Shown here one piece after another: positions 34,045-42,511 of a stretch of DNA of 64,000 nt (the stretch's first letter is position 1; every line of letters starts with the position of its first letter). Below the pieces are notes generated by a model, which did not search any database, was not told where the DNA came from, and was given only the letters and a program-made list of their open reading frames with translations. Both the position numbers and the translations under genes were made by a program. The stretch is from DASPOJ01 sp049790315. Lineage in GTDB: Bacteria; Acidobacteriota; Terriglobia; Acidiferrales; UBA7541. The DNA lies in contig JBAQYV010000200.1 of assembly GCA_049790315.1 (NCBI GenBank), positions 41,108 to 105,107 of the forward strand, given 5' to 3'.

Positions 34045-35424
34045 ATGGGAACGAGGGCGGTGACGGCACGTAAACCTTTCCAGCGACATGCCCCGCGCGA
34101 GTTCGATCTTTTGCAGAGATTCGCGGATGCGCGAGCGCGGACCGACGAGCTATTCCGCATCGTGCGTCCCGAAGCGCTTTACGATCGGCCCATCGCTGAG
34201 CGGCACCGTATCATCTTCTACATAGGGCACCTCGAAGCATTCGATTGGAATCTTCTGGGGCGCGGGCATTTTGATCTAGCGCCGTTCGACGCGGCCTTCG
34301 ATCAACTGTTTGCGTTTGGCATCGATCCCTTGGGTGGCGGACTTCCGAACGACACGCCGGCGGATTGGCCGCGTCGCGCGCGGGTGGAAGCATACAATCG
34401 GCGGCTGCGTGACACGCTCGATGAGCGGCTGCCGGCAGCTCTGGATCCCGACGCCCAGCGATTCGCGGAAACAGCGCGCTTGATCGAGGTCGCGATTGAG
34501 CATCGGCTGATGCACGCCGAAACGCTGGCCTACATGCTGCATCAATTGCCGCTGGATCGAAAAATTGCGCATGTGGACGCGCCTCTGCCAGCGGTATCGC
34601 GAGTTGCGGCGCACATGGTGCGAGTGCCCGCGGGCACGGCGACTTTGGGCTTGCCGCGAATCGAAAGCGGCGCATTTGGCTGGGACAATGAGTTCGAGGA
34701 GCATCGCGTCGACGTGCCGGAATTTCGGATCGATGCGCACAAAGTGACGAACGGGGAGTTTTTGGAATTCGTGTCGAGCGGTGGTTATCAGGAGCGATCG
34801 CAGTGGGAAGGCGCGGATTGGGAATGGTTGAAATCGAGCGGGACGTTGCAGCCGGCGTTCTGGACGCGCCGAGGGGAGCGAATTTTCTTGCGCACGATGT
34901 TCGATGAAATTCCGCTGCCGCTTGATTGGCCTGTGTACGTAAGCCAAGCGGAGGCTTCGGCGTACGCGCGCTGGAGTGGGAAAGAATTGCCGAGCGAACC
35001 GGAGTGGCACCGCGCGGCTTACGGAGCGCCGGGAGGGTCGGAGCGAGCGTTTCCTTGGGGCGACGAAGCACCTGAACCCAATCGCGGCAATTTCGATTTT
35101 GCGCGATGGGATCCCGCGCCGGTGGCGGCCTATCCGGCGGGAGCGAGCGTGTTCGGAGTGGAGGGACTCGCGGGCAACGGATGGGAATGGACGCGCACGA
35201 TTTTCGGACCTTTTGCGGGATTTGAACCGTTCGCGTTTTATCCGGGATATTCGGCAAATTTCTTCGATGGCAAGCATTTCGTGATGAAGGGCGCGTCGGC
35301 GCGGACAGCGGCGTGTTTCTTGCGGCGATCATTTCGCAATTGGTTTCAACCGCACTATCCGTTCGTGTACGCGGGATTTCGCCGCGTCGAACGCGAATCG
35401 GGTGCGAATTCAGACTCAAGGTGA
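34045..35424 (+). CDS. egtB: Ergothioneine biosynthesis sulfoxide synthase EgtB
   Basis: This 459-residue non-haem iron enzyme has an N-terminal DinB-like helical domain with the iron-binding H153-x3-H157-x-E159 motif. The C-terminal formylglycine-generating/SUMF1-type domain (about 195-455) has WSGKELPSEPEWHRAAYGAP and GNGWEWT. In the family it joins trimethylhistidine to a thiol donor to make the ergothioneine sulfoxide precursor. GGGAG precedes the ATG. egtD follows 6 nt after the stop. Donor preference (cysteine or gamma-glutamylcysteine) is not readable here; no egtA or egtE is in the window. Confidence 0.93.
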   Translation: MGTRAVTARKPFQRHAPREFDLLQRFADARARTDELFRIVRPEALYDRPIAERHRIIFYIGHLEAFDWNLLGRGHFDLAPFDAAFDQLFAFGIDPLGGGLPNDTPADWPRRARVEAYNRRLRDTLDERLPAALDPDAQRFAETARLIEVAIEHRLMHAETLAYMLHQLPLDRKIAHVDAPLPAVSRVAAHMVRVPAGTATLGLPRIESGAFGWDNEFEEHRVDVPEFRIDAHKVTNGEFLEFVSSGGYQERSQWEGADWEWLKSSGTLQPAFWTRRGERIFLRTMFDEIPLPLDWPVYVSQAEASAYARWSGKELPSEPEWHRAAYGAPGGSERAFPWGDEAPEPNRGNFDFARWDPAPVAAYPAGASVFGVEGLAGNGWEWTRTIFGPFAGFEPFAFYPGYSANFFDGKHFVMKGASARTAACFLRRSFRNWFQPHYPFVYAGFRRVERESGANSDSR

Positions 35425-35429
35425 TCGGA

Positions 35430-36401
35430 ATGTTTTCGGAAACGATCGCGCAATATTCGACAGCGGAATTCGCGGGCGATGTGCGCGCGGGTTTGACCAA
35501 CCCGGGCCAGAAAGAGCTGCCGCCGAAATATTTTTACGACGAAGTGGGATCGGCGTTGTTCGAGGCGATCACGCTGCTGGAGGAATACGGTTTGTCGCGC
35601 GCGGATGAGCGGCTGTTGCGCGAGCACGCGGAAGCGATGGTGCGCCCGTTGCTGCCGGGACCGGTAGCGGTTGCCGAACTCGGAAGTGGCAACGGGAAAA
35701 AGACGCGCTGGATCTTGCAGTCACTCGCGCAAGGGCAGCGAACGACGTACTACCCAATTGAGATTTCGCCGGCTGCGCTGGCCCAGTGCGTCAAAGAATT
35801 GGGGCAACTGGATCGCGTGAACGTGAATGGCATCGAAAGGGCTTATTTGGAGGGCTTGGAGTCGGTCGCCGCGAATCGCCACGCGGGCGAGCGATTGCTG
35901 GTGCTATTTCTCGGCAGCACTATCGGAAATTTCGACCGGCCGGCGGCGCAGCAGTTTCTGGCTGACGTACGGCGGACGCTTCAGCCGGGCGATGCATTGT
36001 TGTTGGGTGTCGATCTGGTGAAACCAGTCGAGCAGCTTCTGTCCGCCTACGATGATTCACTGGGAGTGACCGCGTCGTTCAATTTGAACTTGCTGGCGCG
36101 AATCAACCGTGAATTGGGTGCGGATTTCGACCTGCGCATGTTCGAGCATTCGGCGCGCTATGACGACATCGAGCGGCGCATTGAAATGCACTTGGTTTCG
36201 CGATGCCGGCAGGAGGTGTCAATTCCCGGCGCCGGTTGTGCCGTGGCCTTCGGCGCGGGCGAGACGATCTGGACCGAGAGTTCTTACAAATACACGATCG
36301 AAGAAATCACCCAGATCGGGGAGAGTTTTGGTTTTCACGTGAAGACACAGTGGGTGGACAGGGCATGGCCGTTTGCCGAGAACTTAATGATCGCTGAGTG
36401 A
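35430..36401 (+). CDS. egtD: L-histidine N-alpha-methyltransferase EgtD
   Basis: This is a 323-residue SAM-dependent methyltransferase that trimethylates histidine to hercynine. Family features are PPKYFYDEVGSALFEAIT, VAELGSGNGKKTRWIL (SAM site) and LFLGSTIGNFD. ATG at 35430 is used; a GTG at 35421 overlapping the egtB stop is also possible, and the in-frame sequence before that lies inside egtB. Together with egtB this gives the core of an ergothioneine pathway. Confidence 0.95.
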   Translation: MFSETIAQYSTAEFAGDVRAGLTNPGQKELPPKYFYDEVGSALFEAITLLEEYGLSRADERLLREHAEAMVRPLLPGPVAVAELGSGNGKKTRWILQSLAQGQRTTYYPIEISPAALAQCVKELGQLDRVNVNGIERAYLEGLESVAANRHAGERLLVLFLGSTIGNFDRPAAQQFLADVRRTLQPGDALLLGVDLVKPVEQLLSAYDDSLGVTASFNLNLLARINRELGADFDLRMFEHSARYDDIERRIEMHLVSRCRQEVSIPGAGCAVAFGAGETIWTESSYKYTIEEITQIGESFGFHVKTQWVDRAWPFAENLMIAE

Positions 36402-36424
36402 GAGCCAAGAAATACCCGCGAGCG

Positions 36425-36805
36425 TCAGCCACCGAAAAGCGCGTCGACAGTGCGCATCAGTTCAGCGCCCGCCTCGGATTTCGTTAGATACACGTTGACC
36501 CCTACGCGGAACGCCTCTTCCGCCGAGTAGGACGAAGTGTGCATACTCAGCATGACAATTTTCGTATTGGGAGCAATCTGACGGATTTTTGCGGCGGCGT
36601 GTATGCCGTTCATTACGGGCATGCTTAAATCAAGCACGACCAATTCCGGTTGAAGCTCGGCGACAATATTGACCGCCTCTTGTCCATTTTTCGCTTCTCC
36701 GCAAACGATCCATTGTGAATGTCTTTTGAAAAGGGCCTTGAGGCCCTCGCGCACGGTGTCATGGTCGTCCGCCAGCACTACTCGCAATAGCGCACCCGCG
36801 GCCAA
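36425..36805 (-). CDS. Stand-alone receiver domain (NarL/FixJ-type REC without output)
   Basis: This is a 126-residue response regulator. It has the acidic pair in LADDHDTVREG, the phospho-site in LVVLDLSMPVMNG, the switch in MLSMHTSS and a lysine in YLTKS. The sequence is that of NarL-type receivers, but the protein ends where the linker to the DNA-binding helix-turn-helix would start. No ATG fits; TTG at 36805 or six codons later are the candidate starts. It converges with egtD, 23 nt away. Confidence 0.85.
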   Translation of the reverse strand: MAAGALLRVVLADDHDTVREGLKALFKRHSQWIVCGEAKNGQEAVNIVAELQPELVVLDLSMPVMNGIHAAAKIRQIAPNTKIVMLSMHTSSYSAEEAFRVGVNVYLTKSEAGAELMRTVDALFGG

Positions 36806-36880
36806 GTATCACACGCTCGGCCGGTGCGATGATAGGCCAACCGCCGATATGGGCGTCAAGAGGCGCTATCGAGCGCTGAA

Positions 36881-37186
36881 TTATGAGTTGGCGCTTCGCT
36901 CCACCACCGATGGACCTTCGCACGAGCCTGGCACATCATCTCCGACCGGCACGCTGCTCTGCCACGGCGTTACCCAGTGCTTCACGGCGGAAACTCCGTT
37001 CACGTCGCCGGTCCATCCACAATGGCAATGCGGATTGAACCAGTGGGCGTCGGCGTCTTCCAAACTCATCTTGGTATTGAAACACGCCGAAGCCAGCGGA
37101 CGCCCGCATTGCGGGCACGCAAACAGAAGCACATGAGCAAATTGTGAGGATGTGTGGTGCACGGATCGACGGATTGTTTCGTGCAT
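36881..37186 (-). CDS. Small zinc-ribbon-like protein
   Basis: This 101-residue protein has CPQCGRPLASAC near residue 24 and HCHCGWTG near residue 53, together resembling a zinc ribbon, followed by AVKHWVTPW. A perfect AGGAGG lies 8 nt upstream of the ATG, strong evidence of translation. I do not recognise a named family. It is divergent from the hybrid kinase, with a 437-nt gap. Confidence 0.7.
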   Translation of the reverse strand: MHETIRRSVHHTSSQFAHVLLFACPQCGRPLASACFNTKMSLEDADAHWFNPHCHCGWTGDVNGVSAVKHWVTPWQSSVPVGDDVPGSCEGPSVVERSANS

Positions 37187-37623
37187 GGCTCAAGCCTCCT
37201 TGTCGTCAGATGCCAACTGGGGACTACGATAGACATGACGTCGAGGCCGGGTCGATACCGCGAAGGCTGTATGAGCGTGAGTGGAAACGAATCCAGGAGC
37301 TTGGGCCGGTGGAAGCCGAGGATCGGAGAATTGGATTTTCCGCGGTGCCGGTGATTCGCACGCCTCAAGCCGCGCTGAAACGCTCGGCGACTCGCAGCGG
37401 ATGCCTTGCGGAACTCGCCGCCTCGGCTGGGACGACGTCAGTGGCCGGGATATTCGACTGCTCTGGACGGCATGGTTGCTCTTTAGGGACGCGAGGGAAA
37501 TATGTTTCATTTCGGAGCGGCTGGCGGGCTTACGCTTGGTTTCAGGATGGAGTCGCCCTCCGCCGAGATGGACAACTTTCCGCGGCATCGCGGACACGTC
37601 AGACATGCAAGTTGAGAGGACTT
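37187..37623. other. Intergenic region between the zinc-ribbon gene and the hybrid kinase
   Basis: This 437-base divergent region could be read as an N-terminal extension of the downstream kinase, because the frame stays open. The translated sequence is Arg/Ser/Cys-rich with no domain, and the kinase has its own AGAGG-led ATG at 37624. No other gene is convincing on either strand. Confidence 0.55.
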
Positions 37624-40362
37624 ATGCCCGAAAGTTCACACCATGAATTATTGTTCGAGCACAGTCCGCAGCTCATGTGGGTGTTTGACCTCGAGAGCCT
37701 GCAATTTCTGGCGGTCAACGAAGCCGCTATCCGGAAGTATGGATACACGCGCAAAGAATTCCTGAAGATGAGCGTCAAGGATTTGCATCGCGCTGAAGAC
37801 ATCCCGCGTCTTCTGGAAGCGCCCTCAGAAAAAGGAGGAAAAATAGGAGAGTCGGGCGCGTGGAGGCAGATCAAGAAAGACGGCGCGCAAATTGAAGTCG
37901 AAGTCACAGCGGCGGATATCGGCTGGGGAGGACGCCGGGCGCGCGTGGTTTTTTCCAACGACGTCACAGAGCGCAGGCGGGGAGAGGAATCTCTGCTGGA
38001 AGAGCGCCGCTTGCTGCGAACGCTAATCGATAACATGCCCGATTATATTTACGTGAAGGATGCGGGAAGCCGGTTCCTGGTGGCCAACCGCGCGGTTGCC
38101 AATCTGACGGGAGCGAAGAACCCTGAGGAGCTGATCGGCAAAACGGACTTCGATTATTTTCCGAAAGAACTCGCCACGGCTTTCTTCTCCGACGAACAAA
38201 GTATCGTGCAATCCGGGCTGCCGCTTTTGAATCAAGAAGAGAGAGCGGCGGATTCCGAGGGAAGCGAGCGCTGGACCTCGACTTCCAAAGTTCCCTTGCG
38301 CGACGCGCTCGGCCAGGTGATCGGGATCATGGGAATCGGGCGTGACATCACCACGCGAAGAATCGCGGAAGCCGCGTTGAAAGTAGCCAAGGAGGCGGCG
38401 GAGTCCGCCAGCCGCGCCAAGAGCGAGTTCCTTGCCAATATGAGCCATGAGATTCGCACGCCGATGAACGGAATTATCGGCATGACGGAACTTGCTTTGG
38501 AGACCGAGCTAACCAACGAGCAGCGCGATTATCTGGGCATGGTGAAAGTGTCCGCCGATTCTCTGCTTACGGTGATCAACGATATTTTGGATTTCTCGAA
38601 GATCGAGGCGGGGAAAATGGATCTCGACTTCGCCGATTTCAATTTGCGCGAATGTTTGGAAGAGACAGTCCGCACATTTGGGGTGCGCGCGGGCGAGAAA
38701 GGCCTGGAGCTGGTGTGCGATATCCGACCGACCGTTCCGGAAATGGTTACGGGCGATTCGAAACGGCTGCGGCAGGTCGTGGTGAACCTGTTGGGAAACG
38801 CGATCAAGTTCACCGAGCGTGGCGAAGTAGTTCTGCACGTTGAGACACAAGGAGGCCAAGCGCCCGGCGTCGAATTGCATTTTATCGTTCGCGACACGGG
38901 CCTCGGCATACCGAAAGACAAGCAAGAATTGATTTTCGGAGCCTTCGCTCAAGCGGATGGTTCTTCCAGCCGGAAGTATGGCGGAACAGGGCTGGGTCTG
39001 ACGATTTCAAGCCGGCTTGTCGAGATGATGGGCGGTCGCATCTGGCTTGAGAGCGAACCCGGGTTGGGCAGCACGTTCCACTTCACAGCGAAGTTCAGGC
39101 CAACACAAGCGAGCCAGCCGGTGCGAGGCAACGCGCGGTACGACAGCCTTGTTGGAATTCCAGTTCTAATCGTGGACGACAATCCGACCAACCGGCGCAT
39201 TCTGGAAGAGACGCTCGCCCATTGGGGAATGAAACCTCGGTCGGTGCCCAGCGGCGCTGAGGCGCTGGCTGAATTGAAGCGCGCGAAGGAGATCGGTCAG
39301 GCGACACCGCTCGTGCTGCTTGACGCGCAGATGCCGCTGCTCGACGGATTTGCCACAGCCGCGAAAGTCAAAAGGGATCCCGATGTACAGGCAGCGACAA
39401 TCATGATGTTGAGTTCCGGCGGGCAGCGCGGCGACGCCGACCGCTGCCGCGAAGTGGGGATTTCCGCATATCTCACGAAGCCAGTACGCCAAGCGGAACT
39501 TCGCGAAGCCATTGTGCGGGTTCTGGGGTTGAAACAGCAGACCGACGACCGCGCGAAATTGATTACGCGACACTCCCTGCAGGATGCGCGCAAACATGTC
39601 CGTATCCTGCTTGCGGACGACAATGCCATTAATCGCGAATTGACAGTGCGAATACTCTCGAAACGCGGCCACAGCGTTGCCGTGGTGGAAAACGGAAGGC
39701 AGGCGGTGGAAGCCGTGGAAGCCCAGAAGTTTGACGTGGCGTTGATGGACGTCCAGATGCCGGAGATGGACGGCCTGGAAGCAACAGCCGCCATTCGCAA
39801 GATGGAAAAAACCAACGGCGGCCATCTTCCGATTATCGCCATGACGGCTCACGCGATGAAGGGCGATCGCGAACGGTGCCTGGCTGCGGGAATGGATGGA
39901 TACCTCTCCAAGCCGATACGATCACAAGAATTGATTCAAATGACCGAGAATTTCACGGGAGCCGCGGAACCGATCGTCATGGCCGACGAACCCCCGGAAT
40001 CCGTGATGGATAAGAAGACCGCGCTGGCGCGAATCGACGGAGACGAATCTCTCTTCGCGGATCTGGCAAAGCTTTTTTGTGACGAGAGCGCCCGAATGCT
40101 TTCCGCGATTCAGGACGCCATCGCGAAAAAAAATGCCGGTGAACTGCACCGGGCCGCACACTTCTTGAAAGGCTCGGTCGCCACGTTCGCGGCACAGCCC
40201 GCTTTCGACGCCGCACTCAAGCTAGAGGAAATCGCGCGCTCAGGAAATTTGACGGGTGCCGAAGACGCTTTTGCGTCTCTCGCAGAAGAAGTCAGGCGGC
40301 TTCGTATCGCACTGGAGAATCGATCCGCGAGCCAAGCACAACGGCAGGAAGCGCTTCACTGA
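37624..40362 (+). CDS. Hybrid histidine kinase PAS-PAS-HisKA-HATPase-REC-REC-HPt
   Basis: This is a 912-residue soluble hybrid kinase. Two PAS domains (about 5-115 and 128-248) lead into HisKA with H275 in ANMSHEIRTP. The ATPase domain has NAIKF, DTGLGIP and GGTGLGL boxes. Two receivers follow, with phospho-acceptors D567 and D709, then an HPt domain with H846 in AAHFLKGS. All four phosphorelay residues are present. No membrane helix is seen, so it senses a cytoplasmic signal through PAS. AGAGG precedes the ATG at 37624. The next gene, a REC-GGDEF cyclase, is the obvious target of HPt phosphate. Confidence 0.94.
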   Translation: MPESSHHELLFEHSPQLMWVFDLESLQFLAVNEAAIRKYGYTRKEFLKMSVKDLHRAEDIPRLLEAPSEKGGKIGESGAWRQIKKDGAQIEVEVTAADIGWGGRRARVVFSNDVTERRRGEESLLEERRLLRTLIDNMPDYIYVKDAGSRFLVANRAVANLTGAKNPEELIGKTDFDYFPKELATAFFSDEQSIVQSGLPLLNQEERAADSEGSERWTSTSKVPLRDALGQVIGIMGIGRDITTRRIAEAALKVAKEAAESASRAKSEFLANMSHEIRTPMNGIIGMTELALETELTNEQRDYLGMVKVSADSLLTVINDILDFSKIEAGKMDLDFADFNLRECLEETVRTFGVRAGEKGLELVCDIRPTVPEMVTGDSKRLRQVVVNLLGNAIKFTERGEVVLHVETQGGQAPGVELHFIVRDTGLGIPKDKQELIFGAFAQADGSSSRKYGGTGLGLTISSRLVEMMGGRIWLESEPGLGSTFHFTAKFRPTQASQPVRGNARYDSLVGIPVLIVDDNPTNRRILEETLAHWGMKPRSVPSGAEALAELKRAKEIGQATPLVLLDAQMPLLDGFATAAKVKRDPDVQAATIMMLSSGGQRGDADRCREVGISAYLTKPVRQAELREAIVRVLGLKQQTDDRAKLITRHSLQDARKHVRILLADDNAINRELTVRILSKRGHSVAVVENGRQAVEAVEAQKFDVALMDVQMPEMDGLEATAAIRKMEKTNGGHLPIIAMTAHAMKGDRERCLAAGMDGYLSKPIRSQELIQMTENFTGAAEPIVMADEPPESVMDKKTALARIDGDESLFADLAKLFCDESARMLSAIQDAIAKKNAGELHRAAHFLKGSVATFAAQPAFDAALKLEEIARSGNLTGAEDAFASLAEEVRRLRIALENRSASQAQRQEALH

Positions 40363-40410
40363 GAGGCAATGGCGCAGTTCGATGATGGATGATATTTCGC
40401 GGCGTTGAAC

Positions 40411-41340
40411 ATGATGGACATCCTGATTGCCGATGACGATCCCGTATCCTGCCGGTTGCTGCAAGTGTCTCTCGGCCACGCGGGCTACCGGGTCGCGACC
40501 ACGATCGACGGCGAGGAAGCCCTCCGAGCGCTTGAAAGGCCGAACTGTCCGAGGCTTGTGGTGCTTGATTGGATGATGCCCGGGATGGACGGAATCGACG
40601 TGTGCCGTGAAGTGAGAAGCCAGGCGCGCGAGCCGTACATCTACATCATTCTGCTTACTGCGAAAGGGCAGCAGGAAGAAATCATTGAGGGTCTGGAAGC
40701 GGGCGCCGACGATTACATCACCAAGCCTTTTGACCTTCAGGAACTCAAGGCTCGGCTTCGCGCGGGGAAACGCATCCTCGAGCTTCAGGAAGAGCTTGTC
40801 GCCGCACGCGAACAGTTGCGAGTGCAGGCCACACACGATTCGCTCACAGGTTTATTGAACCGCACCGCGGTCAACGAAATCATCGATCGGGAAATCGCGC
40901 GCACAATCCGGGAAGGCACCGAATTTTCAGTAATCATGGCGGACATCGATAACTTCAAGAGCATCAACGATACCTATGGACACGCGATCGGTGACGCTGT
41001 CCTTCGAGAAATGGCCAGAAGGTTGCAAGCCTCGATCCGGCCATACGATTCCATCGGAAGATATGGCGGGGAGGAATTCCTGGTGGTAAGTCCTGGATGC
41101 GGCCTAACCAGCGCGGCTGAGCAGGCGGAGCGGATCCGTAAGTGCATTTCCGAGGAACCGATTCAGGCGGCGGGTGTCACCATCCCCGCAACCATGAGCC
41201 TCGGATTTGCCGTCGCACCAATTGAGGCCACGCTGGCGATCGATCTGGTACGCGTGGCGGATGCCGCGTTGTATTGCGCCAAAAACAACGGGCGCAATCG
41301 AGTCGAAGGCAATACTCAGCTATCCATCAAGAACCACTAA
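40411..41340 (+). CDS. Response-regulator diguanylate cyclase (REC-GGDEF)
   Basis: This 309-residue protein combines a receiver (phospho-acceptor D53 in VLDWMMPGMDG) with a GGDEF domain. The signature is G219-G-E-E-F223, an active variant. A short coiled-coil linker (about 125-145) joins them, as in PleD/WspR-type cyclases that dimerise on phosphorylation. Two adjacent ATGs begin at 40411; a TTG at 40405 is also in frame. It follows the hybrid kinase by 48 nt. Confidence 0.93.
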   Translation: MMDILIADDDPVSCRLLQVSLGHAGYRVATTIDGEEALRALERPNCPRLVVLDWMMPGMDGIDVCREVRSQAREPYIYIILLTAKGQQEEIIEGLEAGADDYITKPFDLQELKARLRAGKRILELQEELVAAREQLRVQATHDSLTGLLNRTAVNEIIDREIARTIREGTEFSVIMADIDNFKSINDTYGHAIGDAVLREMARRLQASIRPYDSIGRYGGEEFLVVSPGCGLTSAAEQAERIRKCISEEPIQAAGVTIPATMSLGFAVAPIEATLAIDLVRVADAALYCAKNNGRNRVEGNTQLSIKNH

Positions 41341-41471
41341 GAAAACTCGCCGCGTGGTCGAAAATCGAACTACCAACGATTCCGAGATGATTCCCCCGAA
41401 TCAGAGCGTTCTTGCATCTAACGGTGCAAACTGAGACGCGGTATGATTCGCGGCCAGCCGGGAGAACGCCG

Positions 41472-41627
41472 ATGAGATTCATATTTATTATTCTCGCGCT
41501 TCTGATGCTTTTTGCCTGGATTGGGGCATTCGTCGTTTTTCACGTGTCGGCGGCGCTGATTCATCTTCTGCTTCTTTTCGCGGTCATTTTTATCGTCATT
41601 CACTTCATCGTAGGCCGCAGGGCATGA
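41472..41627 (+). CDS. Small hydrophobic protein, lmo0937/DUF5670-like
   Basis: This 51-residue protein has two membrane helices ending in GRRA. The pattern (hydrophobic helix, W-I-G, second helix with L-I-H-L-L-L, I-x-H-F-I-V-G-R-R) matches the lmo0937 family of tiny membrane proteins of unknown function. GGGAGAACGCC precedes the ATG at 41472; the in-frame sequence before it is polar and lacks a ribosome site. Confidence 0.75.
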   Translation: MRFIFIILALLMLFAWIGAFVVFHVSAALIHLLLLFAVIFIVIHFIVGRRA

Positions 41628-41852
41628 GCGCGTTCGCGGCGCCCCTTCGGTTACTCTGAGAATTTTAGCCGTGTGACGCTTCGACCGCAGCGGCTCGCTC
41701 GCGGCTGCGCGTAACGCAAAAGTTCGCTCCAACTTTTTAAGAGGGACGATGCGTGCGTGCCGGCGCTCCGTCTCTACCATCCCGGCTTCCAGCTTTCTAC
41801 ACGATTTCATTGATTGCCGATCTATGTCGATGACGCTAGGGTTGCAGACGAC

Positions 41853-42461
41853 ATGACAAACAATGGATCGCGGGGATCGCATTTCCTTCCGGCATGCGTC
41901 CTTGTAGCGTCTTTCGCCGCCGTAATATTTTGCGCAGGCGCCAGGGCTCAGGAGCCTCCGCCGCAAACGCACACCGATACCGATGCGAGCAAGATCGAAG
42001 TGCGCAATAACGCCGCCAGCCTGCTTAACGATTTACTTGGGGACGAAAAAAATCTCAGCAAGATTCTGATCATCAAGCGCCATTACCCTCGACTGGCGGT
42101 TCTGGTTAAGGCCATTTCTAAAACGGCCAGCGACGGCGCGGATGAAATGGATGCGATGGCGAAAGACGATAAGTCGCTGAATTTGCACGCGCTTCAACTT
42201 CCGCCAGGCGAAGTCGCCACGCGTGCCGCGATTCAAAAAACGAAGGAACACGAAATACTTTTTTCATCCGGTCAAAAGTTTGAGATAAATCTGCTGCTCT
42301 CGCAAACCGACGCACTGGACTACGGCTCGCATCTGGCGAAAATCGCGGCTGAAAATTCCACTTCACCGGAGCAGGAGAAAAAGTTTCACTCCCTCGATGT
42401 CGCGCTCAACGCGCTGTTCGTCCGAGCCGTCGCCAGAATTCGCGCGTTGCCAACGAAATAA
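41853..42461 (+). CDS. Secreted hypothetical protein
   Basis: This 202-residue protein has a signal peptide (about 1-33, ending GARAQ) and a helical mature region. I recognise no family. Residues 50-130 contain a helix rich in Lys and Asp with AVLVKAISKTASDGADEM. ATG at 41853 is chosen because it places the signal peptide at the N-terminus; an upstream ATG at 41814 adds 13 residues. It precedes the kinase gene by 50 nt. Confidence 0.65.
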   Translation: MTNNGSRGSHFLPACVLVASFAAVIFCAGARAQEPPPQTHTDTDASKIEVRNNAASLLNDLLGDEKNLSKILIIKRHYPRLAVLVKAISKTASDGADEMDAMAKDDKSLNLHALQLPPGEVATRAAIQKTKEHEILFSSGQKFEINLLLSQTDALDYGSHLAKIAAENSTSPEQEKKFHSLDVALNALFVRAVARIRALPTK

Positions 42462-42511
42462 CACTCAATACTTCTTCACGGACTCCGCCACGCTGTATAA
42501 TTCGGCCCTCC

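Noticed and set aside
37144..37623. 160-residue N-terminal extension of the hybrid kinase
   Set aside because: No domain, Arg/Ser/Cys-rich composition, and a ribosome site precedes the ATG at 37624 where PAS similarity begins.
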